Below, in pieces: positions 8,356 to 15,722 of a DNA stretch of 64,000 nt. The position numbers were made by a program, and so were the translations under genes. Positions within the stretch are counted from its first letter, which is position 1; the number at the start of each line of letters is the position of its first letter. The stretch is from Sporomusaceae bacterium (lineage in GTDB: Bacteria > Bacillota > Negativicutes > UBA1444): assembly GCA_018434355.1 (NCBI GenBank), contig JAHDPL010000011.1:183334-247333 (forward strand), given 5' to 3'. Under the pieces are notes generated by a model, which worked only from the letters and a program-made list of their open reading frames with translations, had not been told where the DNA came from and ran no database searches.

Positions 8356-8379
8356 ACGAATCACAAGGAGGAACAACGC

Positions 8380-9363
8380 ATGAACGAACTGATCGTGCTC
8401 AATGACCAGGAAGTGGCTGAACTGGTGAGTTTTGACGAGAACCTGCGTCTTATCGAACAAGCTTTTGCCGATTATAACCGGGGCGAGAGTTACGTATTGC
8501 CGGTGATTCGGGAAAAGATCAAAAAGCATAACGGCTTTTTCGGCATCAAGTCAGGTTATCTGGAGAACCAGGAAGTACTGGGGTTCAAAGCGGGCGGGTT
8601 TTGGGCCGACAACAAGGATAAAGGCCTGCCCAACCATCAATCGGCGATGATGCTGTTTGATCCGTCGACCGGCCAACCGATTGCTGTGGTGGCGGCGAAC
8701 TTTGTCACGCAGATCCGCACGGCGGCGATCGGCGCGATTGGCTGCAAATATCTGGCTAGACCGGAAAGCCGAGTGTTGGCGCTGATCGGCGCGGGGCATC
8801 AGGGCCGCAACCAGTTGGAAGCGTCGCTGAAAGTGCTGCCGGCGATTAAGGAAGTCTGGGTGTATGATGTTTTCCAGGCATCGGCTGAAAAAGTGGTTGC
8901 GGAGCTGCAAAATGAAAAATACTCCATCCGGGTGGCGGAATCGGCCGAGCAGGCCTGCTCTGCCGCCGATGTGATCGTGACGGCGACGTCCAGTTTTCAG
9001 GCGATTGTGATGAACGACTGGATCAAGCCCGGAACCCATATCAATGCCATCGGCACCGACACCCGCGGCAAACAGGAGCTGGACCCGCTGATTTTTGGCC
9101 GGGCGGCGGTATTCGTCGACAATCTGGAACAATGCTGCTATCTGGGAGAGTGCCAACATGCCGTGGATGCCGGGATTATTTCGCGTCAGTCCATCAGGGC
9201 CGAACTTGGCGAACTGATCAACCAGAGCAAACCGGGCCGCACTTCGCCCGACGAAATCACGATCTTCGACACGACCGGCGTGGCGATCCAGGACCTGGCG
9301 ACAGCCGGCTATGCGCTGCAGGAAGCAAAAAAGCGCGGTATCGGCACGATCATCAAACTTTAG
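8380..9363 (+). CDS. Ornithine cyclodeaminase / mu-crystallin family protein
   Basis: The 327-residue protein carries the family signatures: KAGGFWADN and the QIRTAAIGAIGCKYLARP substrate region (about 110-128), the Rossmann dinucleotide loop GAGHQGRNQLEA (about 137-148) and a GTDTRGKQELDP segment near 224-235. Members are NAD(P)-dependent and include ornithine cyclodeaminase, alanine dehydrogenase-like enzymes and imine reductases; which one this is cannot be decided. It follows exonuclease III by 24 bases with an AAGGAGG site and is closed by a strong terminator. Confidence 0.85.
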   Translation: MNELIVLNDQEVAELVSFDENLRLIEQAFADYNRGESYVLPVIREKIKKHNGFFGIKSGYLENQEVLGFKAGGFWADNKDKGLPNHQSAMMLFDPSTGQPIAVVAANFVTQIRTAAIGAIGCKYLARPESRVLALIGAGHQGRNQLEASLKVLPAIKEVWVYDVFQASAEKVVAELQNEKYSIRVAESAEQACSAADVIVTATSSFQAIVMNDWIKPGTHINAIGTDTRGKQELDPLIFGRAAVFVDNLEQCCYLGECQHAVDAGIISRQSIRAELGELINQSKPGRTSPDEITIFDTTGVAIQDLATAGYALQEAKKRGIGTIIKL

Positions 9364-9397
9364 AAATTCTGCCAATCCACAGTGTTGCAAAAAACAG

Positions 9398-9430
9398 CGC
9401 CGCCGTGTCGAAGCGACAACGGCGGCGTTT
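9398..9430. terminator. Bidirectional intrinsic terminator
   Basis: CGCCGCCGTGTCG pairs with CGACAACGGCGGCG (one bulge) around an AAG loop; T residues follow on the plus strand and six A precede it, giving a T-run on the minus strand. It separates the cyclodeaminase-like gene from the convergent bicupin gene. Confidence 0.8.
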
Positions 9431-9450
9431 GAGTTTGGCAGAAGGATTTC

Positions 9451-10341
9451 TTATTTTAGTTTGCCCGACTGAACTGCCGCTGATTTTTCCGGCAGGCCGA
9501 ACACGCTGACAAAGCGGATGTTTTCACCCAACATCAGATTCATATGATGGTCGGTCCCCATCGGGATGATTTGTAGGTCGTTCTTGCCGAGGGTGTAGGA
9601 ATTGTTGCCGCTGACGGTGCGGGCCGAACCGGACACCACGATGACGATTTCATCGGCCTGGTCCTGCTTGTGGCGGTGAAAGGCGCCGTAACCGGCTTCC
9701 CGCAACATGACCACACTGCGCGGCGTATCGATGATACTGACGGATTTCAGGCCGTCGTTTTCCATATTGTCAGGCATGCTGACCGACCCGAATTGTTGGG
9801 CGGTTTTTCCGACCGGCGCGCTCTGCCATTCTTTCAGGCTGACGACCAGGCCGGCGGCAGGGTTGGCATCAAGCAGACCGGGCGGCGATTGCAGCGGCTC
9901 TCCTGCAGGGATCAGCACCATGTCGCCATTGGCCGGTTGCGGCGGCGTAAATACCGAGATGAATTTGACGCCTTTGGCATGGCTGACTTTCAACGCGTGG
10001 ACCGCGCCGCGCGGGTTGACATGCACGTCGCCGGGCTGCAGTTTTACCCACTCCCCATTGGTCAAGAGCTCGGCTGAGCCTTCGACGACATAGACCATTT
10101 CATCCACATTGCTGTGATAGTGTGGCGGCAGGTTGGTGCCGGCAGCGGCCTGGCGAACAAATACGGCGGAACGCGGCGATTTGAAAACCAGTTCGCCGGT
10201 GGCGCCGGGTGTCGTAGCCATCGGATGGGCATGATACCATTTGCTGAGATTGATTACGACGGGATCGGCCTGATCCGCAGCGGCAACTGGTACGATGGCG
10301 AGCAGCAGAAGCAGTCCGGCAATCAACAAAATGCGTTTCAA
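9451..10341 (-). CDS. Secreted bicupin protein
   Basis: The 296-residue protein starts with a clear signal peptide (KR, then a run of leucines, cleavage likely after VAAA near residue 22). Two cupin barrels follow: the first has the metal motif PPHYHSNVDEMVYVVEG (about 72-88) and the PGDVHVNPRGAVHAL partner motif; the second has AFHRHKQDQADEIVIVVSG (about 221-240) and IPMGTDHHMN. Each appears able to bind a metal ion. The TTG start follows AAGGAGG seven bases away. It is downstream of, and probably co-transcribed with, a secreted C-N hydrolase, suggesting a joint extracytoplasmic role that is otherwise unknown. Confidence 0.8.
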   Translation of the reverse strand: MKRILLIAGLLLLLAIVPVAAADQADPVVINLSKWYHAHPMATTPGATGELVFKSPRSAVFVRQAAAGTNLPPHYHSNVDEMVYVVEGSAELLTNGEWVKLQPGDVHVNPRGAVHALKVSHAKGVKFISVFTPPQPANGDMVLIPAGEPLQSPPGLLDANPAAGLVVSLKEWQSAPVGKTAQQFGSVSMPDNMENDGLKSVSIIDTPRSVVMLREAGYGAFHRHKQDQADEIVIVVSGSARTVSGNNSYTLGKNDLQIIPMGTDHHMNLMLGENIRFVSVFGLPEKSAAVQSGKLK

Positions 10342-10370
10342 AACAATTCCTCCTTATTTTTGGCTAAACT

Positions 10371-11483
10371 TCATTTGATCCGGCTGGTGGCATCGATGAT
10401 GGTTTCGTTTTCATCGGAAAGATTGATTGACTGGTGGGAGACCTTGTCGAAATCGACGGCTTTCAAATCGATTTTTCGCAGGGTGGAATTGTCATAGGTT
10501 TGGAAGTAAAGAACCCGGTTGGTCAGATCGTAGTAGACCGTCCACTGGGTGCTTTCGCTGGCCGTGACTTCGCCGACGGCATTACGGTCAACGATTGTGC
10601 CGCGGGTGATGTAGACCGAGTTCATCAGGTGGCGGGCCAGCTTGACCGCAGATGCCGCATCCGGCGCAGGATCGGCGAACTGACGCAGAACCGCCAGACG
10701 GGCAAACCGACTGGGCGGGGTGATATCGCCGGGGAGGCCGAACATACCAGCCCCATGACCGGTGGGAGCGATTTTGACTCCATTGAAATTGCTTGCCGTC
10801 CATTGCCCATCATTCAAACCGACATAATTCCGCAAGTGGGTCATCATGTAGGGGAAGTTCGGCGCATTGGTCATGATGCCGAGCGGATTGTCGTAAATGT
10901 TGAGCTTGCCGTTGTCCCACTCGATGACAATCGAACCGCCGGTTGCGTCCTGGGCTGCGAAATGCAGCGGCGGCGCCATGCCGCCCATCTGGGGGATCTT
11001 TTGCGCGTAGATGGCGACTGATTTGAGTGCCTCGCTCACTTCCGCCGTGGTCTGGAAATTGCCGAGCAGCCAGGTGATCAGCAACGCATTCGACAACACG
11101 GGGGCATCGCCGCTGGCAGCAAGATCAGGCCACTTCATATCATTTTCATACCAGAGACCGCTGACAACCAAGCCCTTTTCGTTCATTCCGTCAATCGCCA
11201 TCGTATTATCGCCGAAGTTAAAAGCTGCTACTGTGCCGTGACGGGTTTTCCAGGAAAGGCCGCGACGGCCTTCCGGGGCCGGACTGACAAACTCCCTGCC
11301 GCGGGGAATTACGGTCCAACTGGGTTTCAAATCGACGCCAAACTCCATCGAGCGGCTGGTGACCCGGGTCCCATCCTGGGCCACGACCTGCATGAAGGAG
11401 CAGGCGTGGGCCGCCGGTTGGACAACAAGCAGAATCAGCAGAACTACCGTGAGAATGGTGGACAACAACTGGATTTTCGCCAT
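10371..11483 (-). CDS. Secreted linear amide C-N hydrolase (choloylglycine hydrolase family)
   Basis: The 370-residue product is an Ntn-hydrolase of the bile salt hydrolase/penicillin V acylase family. The signal peptide (residues 1-27, ending AAHA) is followed immediately by Cys28, so that cleavage would expose the N-terminal cysteine nucleophile. Other family landmarks are TSRSMEFG near 40-47, the DGMNEKGLVVSGLWY segment near 95-110 and TNAPNFPYM near 205. Substrates may be acyl amides such as acyl-homoserine lactones, bile salts or penicillin V. The ATG at 11483 is preferred over an ORF extension to 11543 because GGAGG lies directly ahead. Thirty bases separate it from the bicupin gene in the same direction. 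Confidence 0.85.
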   Translation of the reverse strand: MAKIQLLSTILTVVLLILLVVQPAAHACSFMQVVAQDGTRVTSRSMEFGVDLKPSWTVIPRGREFVSPAPEGRRGLSWKTRHGTVAAFNFGDNTMAIDGMNEKGLVVSGLWYENDMKWPDLAASGDAPVLSNALLITWLLGNFQTTAEVSEALKSVAIYAQKIPQMGGMAPPLHFAAQDATGGSIVIEWDNGKLNIYDNPLGIMTNAPNFPYMMTHLRNYVGLNDGQWTASNFNGVKIAPTGHGAGMFGLPGDITPPSRFARLAVLRQFADPAPDAASAVKLARHLMNSVYITRGTIVDRNAVGEVTASESTQWTVYYDLTNRVLYFQTYDNSTLRKIDLKAVDFDKVSHQSINLSDENETIIDATSRIK

Positions 11484-11685
11484 ATTTCCGCCTCCGTTGC
11501 TTGCTTGCAGTGAATGCAGCAATTGTGATTTTATAAAATTCAAAATTCGCTTTACAGGCAGGAGATTCCTTCCAATCTGTTGCAGGTCGAAAAAATTTTC
11601 CGCCGGAAAACTGCGACTGTCCGTCTGACTGTTTTCGTATTACAATAGACATAGTTTGATAAAAATGGCGGGATGTGACAGGGAA

Positions 11686-12078
11686 ATGAGTGGAATAGAC
11701 CTTACACTGGTGGCGTTGCCCGAAACATACGGGATTTGCCGTCTCGCATCTGACGAACCGGTGCCTGCCTGGGGATTGCAGGGGGAGTTTTTTTCTGTGA
11801 CCCGGACTGCCGAGGAACTGTCGATTGTCTGCGCCGAAGCGCAAATCCCGGAAACGGTGCTTTGCGCGCGCGGTTGGCGGCTGTTCAAGATCGATGCAGT
11901 CATGGACTTCTCTTTGGTCGGCATTGTCGCCGGGATCAGCGCGGCGCTGGCCGGCGCAAATGTCGGCATTTTTGTTCTGTCTACCTACAATACGGACTAT
12001 ATTTTGGTGAGGCAGCCGGATTTCGCGGTTGCTGCAGCCGCATTGCAGGCGGCGGGATACACGGTGCTTGACGCATAA
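11686..12078 (+). CDS. ACT-domain protein
   Basis: This protein of about 130 residues has two ACT-like halves: the first, LTLVALPETYGICRL with EFFSVTRTAEELSIVC, and the second, DFSLVGIVAGISAALAGANVGIFVLSTYNTDYILV, as in the small ACT proteins thought to bind amino acids. The start is uncertain: ATG 11686 has GGGA only two bases ahead, while ATG 11665 and TTG 11656 are also in frame. It lies 18 bases before the threonine aldolase gene, so an amino acid sensing or regulatory link with that enzyme is possible but unproved. Confidence 0.75.
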   Translation: MSGIDLTLVALPETYGICRLASDEPVPAWGLQGEFFSVTRTAEELSIVCAEAQIPETVLCARGWRLFKIDAVMDFSLVGIVAGISAALAGANVGIFVLSTYNTDYILVRQPDFAVAAAALQAAGYTVLDA

Positions 12079-12096
12079 CGGACAGGGAGAGTGTTG

Positions 12097-13146
12097 ATGA
12101 TGTACAGTTTCAAGAATGACTACAGCGAGGGCGCGCACCCGGAGATATTGGCGGCGCTTGGCCGGACCAACCTCGAGCAGCAGGACGGCTACGGCGAAGA
12201 CGCATTCTCGTTGCAAGCGGCGCAGCTGATTAAACAGAGAATCGGGCTGGCAGAGCTCGACGTTCATTTCCTGACCGGCGGGACCCAGACCAACCTGACG
12301 GCGATCTCAGCCTTCCTGCGGCCGCATGAAGCGGCGATCTCGGCGAACACCGGCCATGTGCTGGTGCATGAAACCGGCGCGATCGAAGCGACCGGCCATA
12401 AGGTGATTTCGCTGGACAGCAGCAATGGCAAGCTGACGGCCGAACAAGTGCGGGCGGTGGTAGCCGGTCACGGCGACGAGCACATGGTAAAACCACGCCT
12501 GGTGTATTTATCACAACCGACGGAAGTGGGCACGATCTATTCCCGCCTGGAAATGGAACAAATCAGCCGGGTTTGTCGTGACCTGGGCTTGTGGTTGTTT
12601 GTCGATGGGGCCCGCCTGGGCTCGGCTCTTTGCGCAACCGGCAACGACCTGACCTTGCCGATGCTGGCCGGCCTGGTTGACGCTTTTTACATCGGCGGCA
12701 CCAAAAATGGCGCGTTGCTGGGGGAAGCGCTGGTCATTCGCACCGAGGGACTGAAGGCCGACTTTCGCTACCACATGAAGCAAAAAGGGGCGTTGCTCGC
12801 CAAAGGTCGCCTGATCGGCATTCAGTTCCTTACATTATTTACCGGTGATTTGTACTTTGATCTGGCCAGACACGCCAATCGGTTGGCAGACCAGATCCGG
12901 CAGGCAATCAGTCAGGCGGGCTATCGTTATCTCACCGACTCGCCGACCAATCAGATTTTCCCGATTCTGCCCAACCGGGTCATCGATGAACTGCTCAAGG
13001 ACTATTCCTTTTATATCTGGGAAAAGGTCGATGCGGAGCACTCGGCGATCCGGCTGGTTACTTCCTGGGCCACGCCCGCAGCGGCGGTAGAGGGGTTCTT
13101 GGAGAAAATGAAAGAATTGCAGACGCTTAGCGCACGAAATTCGTGA
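12097..13146 (+). CDS. Threonine aldolase family PLP enzyme
   Basis: The 350-residue protein is a fold type I PLP enzyme of the beta-eliminating lyase/threonine aldolase group: NDYSEGAHP at the N-terminus, LTGGTQTNLTAI near 60-71, the cofactor-contacting LFVDGARLGSAL near 168-179 and the Schiff-base lysine in YIGGTKNGALLGEA near 200. Such enzymes split L-threonine or L-allo-threonine to glycine and acetaldehyde. GGGAGA precedes two adjacent ATG codons (12097 and 12100). Its last 20 bases overlap the convergent flavodoxin-fold gene. Confidence 0.85.
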   Translation: MMYSFKNDYSEGAHPEILAALGRTNLEQQDGYGEDAFSLQAAQLIKQRIGLAELDVHFLTGGTQTNLTAISAFLRPHEAAISANTGHVLVHETGAIEATGHKVISLDSSNGKLTAEQVRAVVAGHGDEHMVKPRLVYLSQPTEVGTIYSRLEMEQISRVCRDLGLWLFVDGARLGSALCATGNDLTLPMLAGLVDAFYIGGTKNGALLGEALVIRTEGLKADFRYHMKQKGALLAKGRLIGIQFLTLFTGDLYFDLARHANRLADQIRQAISQAGYRYLTDSPTNQIFPILPNRVIDELLKDYSFYIWEKVDAEHSAIRLVTSWATPAAAVEGFLEKMKELQTLSARNS

Positions 13147-13753
13147 CGACTTTGTCTTCGCGAGCCGGCGCCTGTGCTTTGCCGGCAGCGACCAGCTTCA
13201 GCAGCCAGGCCATGTTTTTGCCCAGTACCCGCATGACCTGATTGCCCTCATGATCCTGCAGCACCTCGCCGGGTTCGCGGCCATGGATGACATTCCAATA
13301 GTTGGAGCCGGGCATGATCATTTCGGCGTAAGTGATGTAATGATTGAGCGCATCAAAAGTGGGCACGCCGCCGGAACGCCTGACCGCTACCACCGAGGCG
13401 CCTACCTTGTGCCGGAACAGGCCGCCGTTGACTCCGGCGACATAAAACAGCCGGTCGAGAAACGATTTCATCGTGCCGGCGATTCCGGCGTAATGCACCG
13501 GCGCGCCCAGCAGGATTCCGTCGGCGGTCTTCAGCTTTTGCAGACAGGCGTTGACTTCATCGTCATAGATGCATTTTTCGTTCAGATTTTTGGCGCAGGC
13601 GCCGCAGGCCATGCAGCCGCGGATCAGCTTGTTGCCGACCTGGATGATTTCAAACTCGATGCCCTCTTTCTGCAACTGCTCGCCGACCAGCGCGAGCGCG
13701 GTGTGGGTATTGCCGTTGGTTTTGGGACTGCCGTTGATTGCGATGACTTTCAT
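13127..13753 (-). CDS. Flavodoxin-fold NAD(P)H-dependent oxidoreductase / iron-sulfur flavoprotein-like
   Basis: The 208-residue protein opens with the FMN phosphate loop INGSPKTNGNTHTAL (about 6-20) and has a compact cysteine cluster CMACGACAKNLNEKC (about 47-61), as in flavoproteins that bind a 4Fe-4S cluster. A GAPVHYAGIAGTMKSFLDR segment near 83-101 is typical of NADPH-dependent FMN reductases of this class. It is probably a cytoplasmic electron carrier. GGAGGG lies ahead of the ATG. Its 3' end overlaps the threonine aldolase gene by 20 bases. Confidence 0.85.
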   Translation of the reverse strand: MKVIAINGSPKTNGNTHTALALVGEQLQKEGIEFEIIQVGNKLIRGCMACGACAKNLNEKCIYDDEVNACLQKLKTADGILLGAPVHYAGIAGTMKSFLDRLFYVAGVNGGLFRHKVGASVVAVRRSGGVPTFDALNHYITYAEMIMPGSNYWNVIHGREPGEVLQDHEGNQVMRVLGKNMAWLLKLVAAGKAQAPAREDKVVTNFVR

Positions 13754-13793
13754 GTTCTGATCCCTCCATCTTTATTTTGCAAGCCAAATCGGC

Positions 13794-15188
13794 TCAGCCA
13801 ACCGCGAACAACAGCAACAGTAGACAGAGCGACAATAATACATAGATTGACGCAAAAAAGCCGTTTTGCCGCAGGCCGGCAACAAGCGGGTTTTGCGCGG
13901 TTAAACTGGCCATGATCAGGTTGGTGGCGGAAAACGGCGAGCAGATGCCATAAAACATGTAGCCGACCAAAAAAGTACCGGCGAGTTGCTGCCCGGACAG
14001 AGCTGTGCTGCCAGGGGGCATGGCGGATGAAATGGCGGCGATGGTAATCATCGGATGGATGCCGATGGCTGCAAACAGGATGATGATTCCTACGATGAGC
14101 AAAGCGATTTTTAGCGGCGTATCAAGGCCGAACCGGCTGACCAGCAACGGGATCTGCGCGGGAAAAGCAGAGCCTGCCAAAGCGTAGCCGAAGAAACCAA
14201 TCGCGGAGAACAACAGCATTTCATTATGCGCCTTGGGAAGTTTATCGGTGACATATTGCCGAAATTGCGACGAATAGACCGCCGACTTGCCATAGATTCT
14301 GGACAGCAACATCGGCCCGGTGAAAGAGATGAGCGGAACCAGCACCAGAGCGCTTTTATGCGTGTAATATTCAAGAAATACGATCAACGATATCAACAGC
14401 AAAATCATCGATACCAACGTCCACACACCGCGCACCGCAACCGGCCGGACGACATCCACCGGACGTTGCGGACGGTCTTTTTCTGTGGCTTCTCCCGCCG
14501 AGAAGGCGGCCAGTTTTCCATATTCGAACCAACCAAGCAACAGCGCCCACACGATGCCTGTCAGGGCAAGACTAATTCCGACCGGCGCCAGCGTAAACCA
14601 GGAAATACCGGAATATTGAATGGCAATCGCCACCGAAATATAGCTGGGCGACCACATCACATTCGGCATGAATCCGCGGAACAGCGCCTGTGAAAACAAG
14701 GCCGGCGGACATTTTGCCGCCCGCGGCTGCAGCAGGTGATGGACAAAATGCATGCTGGCCAAATTCAGTAGCGAAGACAGGGCGGATGTCAACAGCGCGG
14801 CAGCGCTGTAAAGCCTAAACGGCGAAGTGATGTAGGGCGCGGTGATCAAGCTGAGATAGCGGGCATAGGGCTCGAAGGCCAAGATGCTGCCCAGTAGCGG
14901 CACCGTCAGCACCAGACAGATCAGCGAGGCGTTGTGGATTGCGGCCCTGCTCCAGTCCAGAGGTTGCGGATTCCCCTGCAACATCAGCAATAAGCCGCTG
15001 CCGGTCAGAATCATTGAAAGCAGTAGCGTCGGGCGGCGGACTTGTTTTAGGGAAGCGAGGCAGGCCAACAGAGCGCAACCCGCCATGATATGGTTCAGCC
15101 AGAGCTGCGGAAAAAACGACTGCAACAAAAAAATGCCGATATAAATCAGCAGCAGAATGCTGAAAGTGGGAATCGTGGCAGATCGAAT
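13794..15188 (-). CDS. Polytopic membrane permease, IT-superfamily-like, with probable ATT start
   Basis: The protein is built of about 11-12 hydrophobic helices with a short charged loop near the middle (EATEKDRPQRPVD). A GICSPFSATNLIMASL stretch near the C-terminus resembles the serine/asparagine-rich re-entrant loop of ion-transporter superfamily carriers; the family is not firmly recognised and the substrate is unknown. No ATG, GTG or TTG occurs between the upstream in-frame stop and TTG 15128, which lacks a ribosome site. An AAGGAG at 15198-15203 lies nine bases before an in-frame ATT at 15188; starting there adds 20 residues that complete the first membrane helix. TTG 15128 remains the conservative alternative. 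Confidence 0.6.
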   Translation of the reverse strand: MRSATIPTFSILLLIYIGIFLLQSFFPQLWLNHIMAGCALLACLASLKQVRRPTLLLSMILTGSGLLLMLQGNPQPLDWSRAAIHNASLICLVLTVPLLGSILAFEPYARYLSLITAPYITSPFRLYSAAALLTSALSSLLNLASMHFVHHLLQPRAAKCPPALFSQALFRGFMPNVMWSPSYISVAIAIQYSGISWFTLAPVGISLALTGIVWALLLGWFEYGKLAAFSAGEATEKDRPQRPVDVVRPVAVRGVWTLVSMILLLISLIVFLEYYTHKSALVLVPLISFTGPMLLSRIYGKSAVYSSQFRQYVTDKLPKAHNEMLLFSAIGFFGYALAGSAFPAQIPLLVSRFGLDTPLKIALLIVGIIILFAAIGIHPMITIAAISSAMPPGSTALSGQQLAGTFLVGYMFYGICSPFSATNLIMASLTAQNPLVAGLRQNGFFASIYVLLSLCLLLLLFAVG

Positions 15189-15403
15189 GAGGGTTCGCTC
15201 CTTTCGGACCTGACAGGAAAAGGCATACTTTGCGTCACTTGTTTGCTTCGACTTGATTCGACGATGCAGCCGCTTTTTCCTGTTTCAGGAGCAGTGTTTT
15301 TTTGCCAAACGGCAGGAATTCAGGGATGGGACAGATAATATATATTTTGCATATCGTTGCAGAAAGTTATTCACTTTTCATTTTTGAAAGGAAGGGTTCA
15401 GGG

Positions 15404-15706
15404 ATGGAAATGAAAGTGTTGCTGCAAGAGAAGGAACTCTTTGTGACACTTGTCGGTAGTATGTATGAAAAGGAAGCTGCCGAAATCAAGACCGTTCTCA
15501 ATCGTTATATCGAAGAAGGGATTGTGTGTCAGCGACTGGATTTTTCTGCTGTCGACTATATTGACAGCGCCGGGCTCGGCATGCTGGTGACGTTGCAGAA
15601 ACGGGCCGCCCAACGTGGCGGCGGGTTGGTGATCAGCGGGCTGACTGGTTTGGTCAAGGAGCTGTTCGTGCTGACGCGGGTGGATCGGGTTTTTGCAGTA
15701 GAATAG
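15404..15706 (+). CDS. STAS-domain protein (anti-sigma factor antagonist type)
   Basis: The 100-residue protein is a single STAS domain. The conserved loop reads DYIDSAGLGMLVTLQKRA (about 49-66), with a serine at the position phosphorylated in SpoIIAA-type antagonists. It starts at ATG 15404 after GAAAGGAAGGG; a longer frame to 15302 has no support. It is the first gene of a signalling cluster and lies 16 bases ahead of the hybrid histidine kinase. No RsbW-type serine kinase or PP2C phosphatase is nearby, so its partner is not visible in this window. Confidence 0.88.
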   Translation: MEMKVLLQEKELFVTLVGSMYEKEAAEIKTVLNRYIEEGIVCQRLDFSAVDYIDSAGLGMLVTLQKRAAQRGGGLVISGLTGLVKELFVLTRVDRVFAVE

Positions 15707-15722
15707 TGGAAAGGCGGGACCG

